A DNA stretch of 64,000 bases from G942493375 sp942493375 (lineage in GTDB: Bacteria; Armatimonadota; UBA5829). Where the stretch lies: contig OW818698.1 in the NCBI GenBank assembly GCA_942493375.1, positions 1,612,001 to 1,676,000 of the forward strand, in the 5' to 3' direction. Every line of letters begins with the position of its first letter. The first letter of the stretch is position 1. The translations under genes were made by a program, and so were the position numbers. Positions 25,977 to 35,145 of the stretch are shown piece after piece. The notes beneath the pieces were generated by a model. The model searched no databases, was not told the DNA's origin, and saw nothing but the letters and a program-made list of their open reading frames with translations.

Positions 25977-27224
25977 TTGGATAAATCAAAACTTGGGATA
26001 CCTGAGCATCTACCTGATAAGCTGGCTATATGTTCATGGATATGGGCTTGGATATCTTCAAGCTTGCCGAATGAGCCGTATGGGGACCTTGAAGGTGCTA
26101 TGGCTCAGACTAAGGAGAGAGGGTTCAACTGTATTCGGGTTGATGCAGGGTTGAACTGGTGTTTTGACCTTGACGGCAACCCGCGGGGAGAGATGGAGTT
26201 CGGGCCTTGGATCGATGGTTATAGCTCGAACCTGCGCACTGTCAATTGCCGTGGAGGCGCCAGGTTCGATGTCCTCAAGCGTGTGATACGGATGATGGAG
26301 CTCGCAAGACAATATGGCATCTATGTCATACTGACCAGCTGGGAGTACCAGGACAGCTCATGGCATGTCGCTGACCGTCGGATCAGGGATGAAGTTTTCG
26401 CTATACCGATGGAGCAACGTCTGATCAAAATGGCTCATCAGCACGACAGACTGATAAACATCCTGAAAGATAGAGGACTCGACAAGAACATCGCATTTGT
26501 GGAGCCGCACAATGAAATCGAACACAGTGAGTTCCCCAAAGGTGACGCCGGAAAAGCATGCCATGCTGAGGCAATAGCTTTCCTGAGAAATCTGCATCCG
26601 GACATCCTGATCAGCGCCGATCACTCCAGCATTGACCTGAGTATCATCCCTGACAATACCCAGGTCTTCGACAACCATATGTATGCAGGCGCTGGTATGT
26701 ATTTTGAAGGCATTATGGCCAAGACCGTGTGGCATCCTGGTTTTGATCCCGCAAATCCAAAAAAACTGCCGCTCCTGTGCCGACTACTCAAGGATGATAT
26801 TGTGCCATACGAAGTATTCGAAAAACCGGCTCAGAATGTCCGTGAGTTCTGGAGACCATTCGACTGGCTGTATGAAAACCTCAAAAACGAAGAATGGGAC
26901 CGCTGGATGCTGGAGCATTATGATGAGTTCTGGCCAATTGCCCAACAGATGGTAGAGACAGGTTTTGCAGATAACGCCAAAGAAGCCGCCAGAAGAGGCA
27001 TCCCCGCTGTATTGGATGAAGGAGGCTGGTTCTATCCTCCATTGGGTTCCAGGTTCGACGAAATGCCGCAGGGATTGGCTCTGTTCGACCTAATGGCTGA
27101 CCATGCTATCAAGCACGACTATTGGGGATTCATGCCAACCACCTACTGCGGCCCTGAACAACCCATATGGCACGTCAATCCTGAATGGCTGAAAGAGATC
27201 AATGGCAGATTTATTAAGAGCTAA
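25977..27224 (+). CDS. GH5-like (clan GH-A) glycoside hydrolase
   Basis: A 415-residue TIM-barrel protein. The motif EPHNEIEH has the Asn179-Glu180 pair expected for the acid/base of clan GH-A. VLDEGGW places Glu348 as the expected nucleophile. ICSWIWAWISS, GFNCIRVDAGLNW and GIYVILTSWEYQDSSW fit the first barrel strands. Translation starts at TTG 25977, seven bases after a clear GGAGG. No signal peptide, so the enzyme should be intracellular. It is followed at 34 bp by a URO-D family gene. Family-level substrate is not predictable. Confidence 0.75.
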   Translation: MDKSKLGIPEHLPDKLAICSWIWAWISSSLPNEPYGDLEGAMAQTKERGFNCIRVDAGLNWCFDLDGNPRGEMEFGPWIDGYSSNLRTVNCRGGARFDVLKRVIRMMELARQYGIYVILTSWEYQDSSWHVADRRIRDEVFAIPMEQRLIKMAHQHDRLINILKDRGLDKNIAFVEPHNEIEHSEFPKGDAGKACHAEAIAFLRNLHPDILISADHSSIDLSIIPDNTQVFDNHMYAGAGMYFEGIMAKTVWHPGFDPANPKKLPLLCRLLKDDIVPYEVFEKPAQNVREFWRPFDWLYENLKNEEWDRWMLEHYDEFWPIAQQMVETGFADNAKEAARRGIPAVLDEGGWFYPPLGSRFDEMPQGLALFDLMADHAIKHDYWGFMPTTYCGPEQPIWHVNPEWLKEINGRFIKS

Positions 27225-27258
27225 CAAGCTTATTATCAATGATCAGCGAGGATAAATA

Positions 27259-28242
27259 ATGACATCACGAGAACGAGTACTAGCTGTAATCAATCACCTA
27301 CGACCTGATCGGGTGCCTGTTTATGGGTGGGTAGTGGCTAACCTCAGTGAACAGATCACGCAGAAGTGGGGATCGGTTGCGGCGTTTGAGGATATCTATG
27401 AGTTTGATTTTGCTCACCTGTTTGGAGGTCCAGGTAACTACACTGAGGAGGATATGTCTGCCTACTTTAAGGCCTGGACGATGGAGACAGAACCCGGTTC
27501 ACTGTTGGATGTCCCTATGACCGATCCTAATATTTCGAGCAGTTACGATAGCCTGCGCGCAGACATTGCCCACCACAAAGAGCAGCGCGGACGATGGGTA
27601 TATGCTCAGACTCCCGGATTCTTTGAATGCCTCAACGGCGCATATGGTATCGAAAACCACCTGGCATTTATTGCAGAATACGAGGACCAGTTGCAGGAGG
27701 TATACAAGAGGCAGGCAGAGTGGACGATCCAGTTCGCCAACAACTGCCTGGATATCGGAGTCGATATGATCCACATCTCCGACGACTGGGGCGGTCAGCA
27801 CGATCTGATGTTCAACCCACGGGTCTGGAAACGCCTAATAGCTCCCTACCACAAGATGATCATCGATGCTGTAAAAGCCCGCGGTGGGTATGTAAGCTTG
27901 CACAGCGACGGCAATGTAAGCAGCGTAGTGGACGGTATAGCGGAACTCGGTTTTGATATAGTGCACCCATGGCAGGAGAGCGCAGGCATGAGCTACGATC
28001 TGTTCGACCAGTACAAAGACAAATTCAGCATAATGGGCGGCCTGGACATCCAAACAACCATAGGCTTCGGTAAACTTGATGCCCTGGTAGCAGATATAAA
28101 GCGCGTCCTAACCCGCTACCGCGACGGTGGAATTCTATACTGCACCTCCCACTTCGTCCAAGACCACTGCAGTATGGAAGAACTGGAACTTGCATTCGAT
28201 ACTGTGCTGGAAGTGGTAAGGAAGCAGGAAGCTGAGGGGTAG
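27259..28242 (+). CDS. Uroporphyrinogen decarboxylase family protein
   Basis: A 327-residue cytoplasmic protein with the classic opening MTSRERVLAVINHLRPDRVPV. Further family marks are DMIHISDDWGGQHDLMFNPRVWKRLIAPYHKMI, YVSLHSDGNVSSVVDGIAELGFDIVHPWQ and FSIMGGLDIQTTIGFG. These match the URO-D/MtaA/CmuA superfamily. Haem biosynthesis genes are absent nearby, and the position after a GH5-like gene fits the many family members of unknown substrate in sugar loci, some of which may handle methyl groups. Co-transcription with 25977 is likely (34-bp gap). Confidence 0.88.
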   Translation: MTSRERVLAVINHLRPDRVPVYGWVVANLSEQITQKWGSVAAFEDIYEFDFAHLFGGPGNYTEEDMSAYFKAWTMETEPGSLLDVPMTDPNISSSYDSLRADIAHHKEQRGRWVYAQTPGFFECLNGAYGIENHLAFIAEYEDQLQEVYKRQAEWTIQFANNCLDIGVDMIHISDDWGGQHDLMFNPRVWKRLIAPYHKMIIDAVKARGGYVSLHSDGNVSSVVDGIAELGFDIVHPWQESAGMSYDLFDQYKDKFSIMGGLDIQTTIGFGKLDALVADIKRVLTRYRDGGILYCTSHFVQDHCSMEELELAFDTVLEVVRKQEAEG

Positions 28243-28258
28243 ATTGACCGGTGCGGTG

Positions 28259-28345
28259 CTGCGGGAACTTGCTTTGTGCGAATATAATAAACAGCGCAAA
28301 CCAACGTTCCCGCAGGATAAATAGTGCAAACCGGCGTTCCCGCAG
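28259..28345. repeat. CTGCGGGAAC inverted repeat, family C copy 1
   Basis: CTGCGGGAAC (28259-28268) is inverted as GTTCCCGCAG at 28306-28315, and this right half is duplicated once more at 28336-28345 after 30 bases. Copies 2 and 3 lie in the phage cassette at 44506-44563 and 45255-45311. Confidence 0.85.
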
Positions 28346-28442
28346 GATAGAAAAAACTGATAACCTATGATTGACATTTAAACACGCTATGTAATATCCT
28401 TGGTGCGTAAAGCATCAATGATTCGGTAAGGAGAACAGCAAT

Positions 28443-29936
28443 ATGACATTGAAAAGCTCCTCAGACTCTGCTCAGGAATGGGATCAATCCTGGTTTACGC
28501 CCGATTTGGAATCCCTTTTCCAAGAGCATTATTATACTGATGTCCGGGGAATGCTGCGTGTTGCTGCGATTTTGATAGCGGTGCTGTCTCTTGCGTATGT
28601 TGCCAGGGACTATATGGATACGCACTCTTTCTGGGAAGCTTCACGTGCCAATGGTGCTCCTTGTTTGTTCTGTTTGTTGATCTTTGCCCTAACCAACACT
28701 CCGAGGTTTGGGCGTTTCTGGCAGCCATTCATCATAATTGCCGGCTGGTTAACAGCAGCGCTCGCATTGAGCGGAACAGCAAATTTCTTTGCTACGCATC
28801 CGGTGCCGGGGAGCGGTACGGCGCTCTACGCTATTATTCATCTCATGCCTCCGGAGTTGTTGTTTTACTCTCAACAAGCCTGCATTCTGATGATCTGTTT
28901 CTCTGCATTACGACTGCCATTCAAGCCATCAGTGGCACTTCAAGCAGGTGCACTTTCAATCGCTGCCTGGGTCTACTGGGTCTTACTATTGAGCGGTGCT
29001 GGCGGGAAGCCTATCCTTATGTTCCGCTTTTTCCAGCCCACACTTATGGTAATCTGCGTGGTTCTATTGGTAGCTTATGTTCAAGAGCGCCTGGCACGCA
29101 GAGCGTTTAAAGCCAACTACCTGCTGGATCAGGAGCGCAACGATGAGCGGCGTAAAAGGGAAAACACTGAAGCTACACTCAAGGTTCTCAACAGGGCTAT
29201 CGGAGGTGTAGTTCATGACCTGGGTAACCCTCTGGCATCCGTGCAGACTGGATCGCAGACTCTGCTCATGATGCTTGAGGAAGAAGGGATGGATAAAGAA
29301 TCCATCAAGGAAGTTGCCGAGATCATCTGCGATGGTGGAGAGATGCTCGATTACCTGCGTCTATCTCTGATTGAACAGACACGTCTATTAGAGGGTAAGC
29401 CTGTTCCTGTTGAATATGCTCCCGCGTCTCTTCGGGGGATAGTAGAGGCAGGAGCGCGGTATCAAAAACCCAGATTCGCTGCAGGACGAGTTATTTCGAT
29501 CATGGGTGATGAGATTGAGCTCAATGTCGACAGGATGAAACTGGTTACTGTTTTTATGAACCTGATCGGGAATTCCCTCAAATACAGCGACGGTGAAGTG
29601 CGCACCACCTGGAAAACCGAAAACGCGATTCTCTACATCACAGTCATGGACGAGGGTACAGCGGGTAAAGGCCTCACTGAAGCGCAAGCGCGGCAGTTAT
29701 TCGTTGCTTTCGGCCGATTGGAGACACATTCCGGAGTTGAGGGGATAGGTCTTGGGTTGCTCTCAGTCCAGCGGATAGTGGAGGCACACGGAGGCGAGAT
29801 CTTCATAGAAGGCACATCAGACGGGCTTCCCGAATCGCCTTATTTCAGTACTGCCTACAAAACATATCCACCTATGTTGAAACCACCATTCCGCACATCT
29901 TTCGTTATAGCATATCCATTGCCCACTGCGGACTAA
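28443..29936 (+). CDS. Membrane sensor histidine kinase
   Basis: A 497-residue kinase. Residues about 38-213 contain around six hydrophobic segments, so the sensor is the membrane domain itself. A short coiled segment (residues 214-250) leads to the phospho-acceptor box VVHDLGNPLAS with His258. The ATPase domain has the N box FMNLIGNSLKYSD, a G1-like MDEGTAGKGL and a G2 box GVEGIGLGLLSVQRIVEAHGG. No response regulator or receiver domain is adjacent, so it is an orphan here. A TTGACA at 28371 with TAATAT at 28392 may be its promoter, though the 15-base spacer is short. Confidence 0.92.
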   Translation: MTLKSSSDSAQEWDQSWFTPDLESLFQEHYYTDVRGMLRVAAILIAVLSLAYVARDYMDTHSFWEASRANGAPCLFCLLIFALTNTPRFGRFWQPFIIIAGWLTAALALSGTANFFATHPVPGSGTALYAIIHLMPPELLFYSQQACILMICFSALRLPFKPSVALQAGALSIAAWVYWVLLLSGAGGKPILMFRFFQPTLMVICVVLLVAYVQERLARRAFKANYLLDQERNDERRKRENTEATLKVLNRAIGGVVHDLGNPLASVQTGSQTLLMMLEEEGMDKESIKEVAEIICDGGEMLDYLRLSLIEQTRLLEGKPVPVEYAPASLRGIVEAGARYQKPRFAAGRVISIMGDEIELNVDRMKLVTVFMNLIGNSLKYSDGEVRTTWKTENAILYITVMDEGTAGKGLTEAQARQLFVAFGRLETHSGVEGIGLGLLSVQRIVEAHGGEIFIEGTSDGLPESPYFSTAYKTYPPMLKPPFRTSFVIAYPLPTAD

Positions 29937-29954
29937 AACCTCAAAACACTGTTT

Positions 29955-29988
29955 CCCGGGATACGATTCATACTCGCATCCCGGGGTT
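29955..29988. terminator. Terminator between convergent genes
   Basis: CCCGGGAT (29955-29962) pairs with ATCCCGGG (29978-29985), followed by GTTT. It sits between the histidine kinase gene and the convergent STN-like gene. Confidence 0.65.
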
Positions 29989-29996
29989 TAATTCCA

Positions 29997-31979
29997 TTAT
30001 CCAGCAGGTTTTGCCGCGGGAACTGCGGCTGGGGGGCCGAATCCTGGGGTGTTGGGGGCTGAGGGATCGTATTTGGGCAGCATTATGTGCCAGGTTGCCG
30101 GTTTTGTATTCTCATCTCCATTTGAAATGGTGAGAAGCACTGTTGGGATAGGGGTATCTTTAGAATGCGTTTCTGCTCTCAGGATGAGGGGAGCGTTCTG
30201 ATCTGCCAATGCAGGATTTTGTCCTGTAACTTTTTTCACCAGCGGTTGAATGTCATCCCCTAGAGTTCTGATGTTGATGCCGGCATTTGTATATGCTGCT
30301 GATGCCTGCGATTTCGTCAGAGAACCGAAAAGCTGCAGGATGTCTTTGTTCTGCATAATGCTCCACTGCAGGTTCAGTTTACCGAGCATATCATCACTTG
30401 TTATGTTTGCCATAAACTGCTCTGTGGTTAAGCCGGCCATTTGAACAAGTTCCGTCATACCAAGAGTCTTTGTAGTCGTCAGGATCTTTTTCCAGTTAGC
30501 GATTAGCTCATCCGGAATCAAAGTCAGTATTTTTTCATACCATTCTTTATCCTGGAACTCTATTGGTTTACTGGGTTTCAACCATTCATACTGGTATCTC
30601 TGTGCCAGATTGTCCAGAACTTTTCGAAGTGTTGTTTCCTGAACACCTGGGCTCGCAGCTGCATTTACTACACCGGGAGGTCCGCCCATTGGTCCGCCTG
30701 GGCCGCCGAACATCGGTCTTCCGCCATAGTTATCTGAAACTATAGGAATCTCTGCTGCTGCAGCTAACTGCTCCTGGATATCGGGCAGCGTTTTCCCATC
30801 CAGTTTTGCTTTGATTTTGGCATCAAGGACTGGATCTGTTAATTCAATGACGTTGCCCTGACTATCGGTGGTTGTAGTTGCAGTTGTCGAAGCACCAGCA
30901 CCACCTGCCATGTTCTGCTGCATCTGTTTCATCAACTCCGGTCCCAGCTCTTTCATAACATCCTGCATGGGACGGTTCAACAGATCAGTCTCAATGAGCA
31001 TTTTACCGGCACCCTTAGCCATTTGGCTGTCAGGATTGAACAGAGGGACAACTGTCATCCCACTTGATGATCTGACTATAATGCTTCCAAGCATGTTGTC
31101 ACGCATAAAATTGGCAGCACCGCGACCACCGAAATTAGCGCCTCCACCGGGGAATGTGGGGTTCACTATAATGGTTGCATCTCCAAGGTTTGCTGGAGCG
31201 TCTGTGTCGTTTGCGTTCCTGCCTCCGAACTTGGACATAAGCTTGTTGCTTGCTCCCACTAAATCAGACAGGCCTTGTTGTCCTGCCGGACTCAAGCTGG
31301 AAGCATTAATGGTCTTGCTCTGACCATTTAGCAGCACTTCTTTAACACCCGGAGTGTTGTTGATAAAACCGTTGAGTGTCTTCGACATTCCCGAAGCTGC
31401 CATCCAAAACTTGTAAGGGTTTTCTACGCGGAGTTTAGCCAATTCATCTGCAGATAATCCGTCCAGATTCTGCATCGAGTCCAGACCTTGTTTCCGTATA
31501 TCTGCAGCTGTCTGTGCATCAGCCTGATGAATGGAATCACGCATTGCAGCAACAGCAATTCTGGACTTCATATCCCAGACAAGCCTGTATACCGGTTTAC
31601 TCTCAGTGCCTTCTATAGACCATTTGAAACCGGTAACTCGTGCAATTGCATTCATAACCTCATACAGGGGTGTTTCTTTGGCAAAGACATTGATCTTGCG
31701 GTCTCTGACTTCCCAGTCCTTGGTATTTGTGCCTGCACGCAGCGAAATACTACTAGCCTGCGTTAATGCATCAACCACAGTCCTGACAGCCAGTTTTTTT
31801 CCTGAATAGGTTATCTTAATGGAGAGATGTGCATCTTTTGAAAGTATATCCCCGGACGCCGGCGTTTCAGATGCAGCACTGCCAGCATTTGGATCATAGG
31901 TTTCCACGCACATTGCAGCAGTGGCCCAGGATATCAGCAGACCGACTACCAATAATAGTTCAAAACCTTTCCTTCTCAT
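29997..31979 (-). CDS. Secreted STN/secretin-like domain protein
   Basis: A 660-residue protein with a signal peptide (FELLLVVGLLISWATAAMC). Residues about 50-125 form an STN-like fold: LSIKITYSGKKLAVRTVVDALTQASSISLRAG and ETPLYEVMNAIARVTGFKWSI, the pattern of short secretin/TonB N-terminal domains. The rest is low in recognisable motifs, with a Gly/Pro-rich stretch near residue 420 (GGRPMFGGPGGPMGGPPG). No secretin C-terminal pore domain is visible. It is the last gene of an apparent ECF sigma operon (34954 to 29997) and a structural or sensing partner of the gene at 32142, with which it shares this domain type. Confidence 0.65.
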   Translation of the reverse strand: MRRKGFELLLVVGLLISWATAAMCVETYDPNAGSAASETPASGDILSKDAHLSIKITYSGKKLAVRTVVDALTQASSISLRAGTNTKDWEVRDRKINVFAKETPLYEVMNAIARVTGFKWSIEGTESKPVYRLVWDMKSRIAVAAMRDSIHQADAQTAADIRKQGLDSMQNLDGLSADELAKLRVENPYKFWMAASGMSKTLNGFINNTPGVKEVLLNGQSKTINASSLSPAGQQGLSDLVGASNKLMSKFGGRNANDTDAPANLGDATIIVNPTFPGGGANFGGRGAANFMRDNMLGSIIVRSSSGMTVVPLFNPDSQMAKGAGKMLIETDLLNRPMQDVMKELGPELMKQMQQNMAGGAGASTTATTTTDSQGNVIELTDPVLDAKIKAKLDGKTLPDIQEQLAAAAEIPIVSDNYGGRPMFGGPGGPMGGPPGVVNAAASPGVQETTLRKVLDNLAQRYQYEWLKPSKPIEFQDKEWYEKILTLIPDELIANWKKILTTTKTLGMTELVQMAGLTTEQFMANITSDDMLGKLNLQWSIMQNKDILQLFGSLTKSQASAAYTNAGINIRTLGDDIQPLVKKVTGQNPALADQNAPLILRAETHSKDTPIPTVLLTISNGDENTKPATWHIMLPKYDPSAPNTPGFGPPAAVPAAKPAG

Positions 31980-32065
31980 CTTACTACCGCCTTCTACTTG
32001 GGTGTTGATAATTCATATTCTACACCCAGTCAACATCAGATCAAACCATTCTATCAGATACTACC

Positions 32066-32144
32066 TAACGCGCATTATTCATGATTGGCTCGCTTTCGCC
32101 CCTACTGCCGGTCGAAAGCAGAGTTTGGTGAATAATGCGCGCTA
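32066..32144. repeat. Dispersed palindromic repeat, family B copy 1
   Basis: TAACGCGCATTATTCA (32066-32081) is inverted as TGAATAATGCGCGCTA (32129-32144). Inside, GCTTTCG/CGAAAGC forms a second stem around the loop CCCCTACTGCCGGT. The last three bases supply the TAG stop codon of the minus-strand gene at 32142. Other copies: 50615-50698, 62183-62240 and a degenerate one at 35090-35145. Confidence 0.85.
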
Positions 32145-33581
32145 AGGTTTTACCTTCTTCTTAACCGCATCGTGCTTTACAGCAGCCTTGTCAATGCGTT
32201 CAACCGTTTGGGTAGCTGTATAAACATCAAGTGGTGCACCAGTGATACTTACTGCATTCTTCTTGACATCAGGCTGAACTCGAACACCAATCGGCAGGGC
32301 ACCTTTCTTATGGGTAAGGTTCCAGACAACCGAGTCAGCTACGGCGTTCTTCAAGTAAACCATAACTGTAACCCGTTCAGAAGAACCATTTATGACGCCG
32401 GCCTTTTTCTGTGCAAGCCCACTGTTCTGATGGAATTTGCTGGTTCCTATTCGCTTAATCTCTCCAGTATCGGACTTCACCTCATATTGGGTAAGCCAAC
32501 TGCCTGTTGAACCCATTCCGGAGCCCGGGTCCGCAACTATTAATATGAGGCGGTCCTGTCGGTCCCTGGCCATTACCATCGAGACACCCAAAGAAGCTGT
32601 TGGTGCGGGCATCCCAAATGGAAAAGGCATAGCCGGTCCAAAAGCACCGGGATCTGATTTAGGGATATTCATAGATCCAACAGGTGGATTTCCCGGCATA
32701 CCGGGCTTGATTGCACCCGGATTTACTTTATCACTTGTACCCGGTATGAAACCAGGTTGGGGCATAGCTGGCTGAGCAAAAGGTCCTGCCGATGGCCAAG
32801 TTCCAAACCCCTTATTACTGGACATAGGATTCCAACCGAAACCTGCTCCGGAATATGTGGGGGGAATGCCCCATTCATCGCTCCAAGTATAATTCGGCAG
32901 TGCAACAGGCCTGGGTTGGCCATTTACTTGAAGCATAGGAAGTGGTTTCAATACTACCGCTTCTGTGCCATCCGGTGCAATTAATAACCCCCAGGTCTGG
33001 GCAACAGTCTCCAAAATAGCAGATAATGGAACACCCTGTGCATTCACGGAGAGTCTGGGCGCGCTCTTGCCTGGCTCCGAAGCTGGTGTAACCTCGGGAA
33101 CTGGCGCAGTGGTAATTTTTAATCCACTTGCCTTGGAGAGCGACTCCACTGCCTGCACTAAGCTGGTATCCTTGAAATAAACATCCACTGGTCGAGTCAG
33201 TAAGAGCAACCTTTTGGCCATCTGCAGCCTGATCTGAGCTTCACCGACAGCGGAGTTAGCCTGCGCGGCTTCTTCTTTGGCCTGAGTGAGGTTGATTGAA
33301 GTTGTCAGCCCAGCATTGAAACTCTGCTGAACTGATTCCAACGCCTCCAATTTTACTCTCAATGCCGATTCCAATCTCGTAAGATCCGACTCCAGAGAAG
33401 TTACTACCTGGCCAATTGTCATTGGGGCCGGAGAGAAAGCTGCTGGGGAAGAACTTGCGGGTTTTTCCTTGGCAGCGGTACTAGTTGCAGCGACCTGTGA
33501 AATCACTGGGCCACCCGCAAGAAGGACAGTGCCGGCAACAAAAGACCATAATAAGCATTTTATCAGCGTTATTTTCATCAT
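32142..33581 (-). CDS. Secreted coiled-coil and STN/secretin-like domain protein
   Basis: A 479-residue protein with a signal peptide (residues 1-30). Residues about 50-110 are helical and coiled-coil-like (VVTSLESDLTRLESALRVKLEALE). Residues about 112-200 hold an STN-like unit: VDVYFKDTSLVQAVESLSKASGLKI...VNAQGVPLSAILETVAQTWGLLIAPDG. A Pro/Gly/Met-rich middle and a beta-rich C-terminal end follow. The stop codon is contributed by repeat family B. It lies 13 bp after the anti-sigma gene and 162 bp before the gene at 29997, so it is part of the same ECF operon. The exact role is unknown. Confidence 0.65.
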   Translation of the reverse strand: MMKITLIKCLLWSFVAGTVLLAGGPVISQVAATSTAAKEKPASSSPAAFSPAPMTIGQVVTSLESDLTRLESALRVKLEALESVQQSFNAGLTTSINLTQAKEEAAQANSAVGEAQIRLQMAKRLLLLTRPVDVYFKDTSLVQAVESLSKASGLKITTAPVPEVTPASEPGKSAPRLSVNAQGVPLSAILETVAQTWGLLIAPDGTEAVVLKPLPMLQVNGQPRPVALPNYTWSDEWGIPPTYSGAGFGWNPMSSNKGFGTWPSAGPFAQPAMPQPGFIPGTSDKVNPGAIKPGMPGNPPVGSMNIPKSDPGAFGPAMPFPFGMPAPTASLGVSMVMARDRQDRLILIVADPGSGMGSTGSWLTQYEVKSDTGEIKRIGTSKFHQNSGLAQKKAGVINGSSERVTVMVYLKNAVADSVVWNLTHKKGALPIGVRVQPDVKKNAVSITGAPLDVYTATQTVERIDKAAVKHDAVKKKVKP

Positions 33582-33594
33582 ATACCTCTAAACT

Positions 33595-34365
33595 CTACAA
33601 ACCTGTTGTGCTCACCATCAACAGGGAGGATTCTGATTCCGGACCCGATCTGTCGGTAGTTTCTACTCGTCGCTCCCCTGTTTCAGGATCTTCATAGACA
33701 GTGCAAGCCGACTGGTATTGCGTGCCATCCGGGTTGGTACCCCAGGCTACAACCCTGGCATATCTCTCGGAGTCAGGTTCCGGAATTACCTCAGGTTTCA
33801 CATCAGGCATTTCTCTTGTTTGAATTTGTTTAACCACCAGCGAATAGGCAGGTATCGACTTGCGAGGCCTGATCCGCTTTATTTGCGGCGTATTTCGGAT
33901 AGGTTTTTTTATGTTATTTGCCTTTACAGGACTGGTTTTTATAATGTTATCGGGTTGTTCTTTAGTTGTATTTGCTTCTATTTTACATCCTTGAGAGTCA
34001 GGAGTCTTACTCAACTCTGTATTTCTCTGTGGAACATACAAGTTCTGTAATCCAAACACAGCGATGAATAAAACAAGCAGAGAGGACGCCCATAATGCCA
34101 CAATCCCAGGCTGAAAACGCATCCGGGTGGGTGGTGCTATCTGCTGTTCAATGCGTGACCAGGTAGATTGAAACTCCGGCACTGGCTGATTGCGGTCTTC
34201 TGCGAACATTCTCGAGACGACGCCAAACTGGGCTGCTTGTTCGCGGCAACTGGCACATTCCTGTAGATGAGCAGATACGCGTTGAAGCTCATCTCCGGTT
34301 AGTTTACCGGATTCGTAATCCCAAAGCAAGGGGATAATCGACTGACACTGCTTTTTAAATGGCAT
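33595..34365 (-). CDS. Anti-sigma factor with zinc-finger (HC2-type) domain
   Basis: A 256-residue membrane protein. Residues about 8-45 form the anti-sigma zinc domain: LLWDYESGKLTGDELQRVSAHLQECASCREQ, with the H-x3-C-x2-C ligand set. One hydrophobic helix follows at about residues 84-104 (IVALWASSLLVLFIAVFGLQ), then a periplasmic tail with Pro-rich and basic parts. It overlaps the ECF sigma gene upstream by 11 bases, which fits translational coupling. It should hold the sigma factor at the membrane until a signal frees it. Confidence 0.85.
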   Translation of the reverse strand: MPFKKQCQSIIPLLWDYESGKLTGDELQRVSAHLQECASCREQAAQFGVVSRMFAEDRNQPVPEFQSTWSRIEQQIAPPTRMRFQPGIVALWASSLLVLFIAVFGLQNLYVPQRNTELSKTPDSQGCKIEANTTKEQPDNIIKTSPVKANNIKKPIRNTPQIKRIRPRKSIPAYSLVVKQIQTREMPDVKPEVIPEPDSERYARVVAWGTNPDGTQYQSACTVYEDPETGERRVETTDRSGPESESSLLMVSTTGL

Positions 34366-34954
34366 CTTTATTACCTACCTCAAGGGATTTCAGAGCAATC
34401 TCCTTGAGCCTTTGCCGTGCTCGGAACAATCTAACCCTCACTGAGCCGGGTGATGTATTCTGCAAACGGGCTATCTCTTCTGTACTGAGCTCTTCATATT
34501 CGTAAAGCACCAGAAGCTCTCTTTGGTGCGCCGGCAATTTCAAAAGTAGATCCCTGATTGATTCCGCTTCTAAACGCTGTTGTACATTTATCCTGGGATC
34601 CAGTTGTTCTTCTGCTATCTTGAAATCTCGAAATACTGCTATCTCTGAAAGTTTCAATGCCTTGAACATCTTTGATCTGGCGTGAGTCCGGCATAAGTTG
34701 GTGCATATCCGCATCAGCCATGTTACAATCGAGGAATCCCCCCGAAAACGTGAGATTGCCTTGTATGCCTTAATAAAGGTATCCTGGACAATATCACAGG
34801 CATCTTCCCGGGATCCGGACATCAAGTATGCATACCGGTAGAGCTTTTGCTCATAACGGGAGTGAAGCAAGCTGAACGCATCCATATCACCGCAGCGGCA
34901 GCGCTCAACCAGTTCCTCATCCGTTGTCCCCGGCATCAAGTCAATAACGTCCAC
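34355..34954 (-). CDS. ECF sigma-70 family RNA polymerase sigma factor
   Basis: A 199-residue extracytoplasmic-function sigma factor. Region 2 runs from about residue 22 to 90 (FSLLHSRYEQKLYRYAYLM..., DIVQDTFIKAYKAISRFRG, WLMRICTNLCRTHARS). Region 4 is at about 135-185: LLKLPAHQRELLVLYEYEELSTEEIARL and GSVRVRLFRARQRLKEI. It heads an operon with its anti-sigma factor and two STN-like secreted proteins. I could not find a promoter motif of the kind seen for the second ECF operon (56410) upstream of it. Function: envelope or surface-linked gene control. Confidence 0.92.
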   Translation of the reverse strand: MDVIDLMPGTTDEELVERCRCGDMDAFSLLHSRYEQKLYRYAYLMSGSREDACDIVQDTFIKAYKAISRFRGDSSIVTWLMRICTNLCRTHARSKMFKALKLSEIAVFRDFKIAEEQLDPRINVQQRLEAESIRDLLLKLPAHQRELLVLYEYEELSTEEIARLQNTSPGSVRVRLFRARQRLKEIALKSLEVGNKDAI

Positions 34955-35089
34955 ACACCTCGTCCTAAACCTACTATCATTTATATAGACTCGCCATTCA
35001 CCATAATGTTAACACTTCAGCAGTATATATTAGATAAGGAATTACTATTATTTTTCACGCTATGAAGTGAACAGTCAAATTTGTATGGC

Positions 35090-35145
35090 AGACTCGGTTT
35101 TTGCCTACTACCGGACGGAAAGTTCGCTGCATGAACAAAGCAGAC
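35090..35145. repeat. Degenerate family B repeat
   Basis: GACTCGGTTTTTGCCTACTA followed by CCGG, AAAG and a GCAGAC end resembles the centre of family B (CTCGGCTTTTGTCCCTACTG at 62186), but the terminal arms are lost. Confidence 0.45.

Noticed and set aside
34955..35060. ECF autoregulatory promoter before the sigma gene at 34355
   Set aside because: No GGAA(T/C)-N16/17-GTC arrangement is visible on the minus strand.
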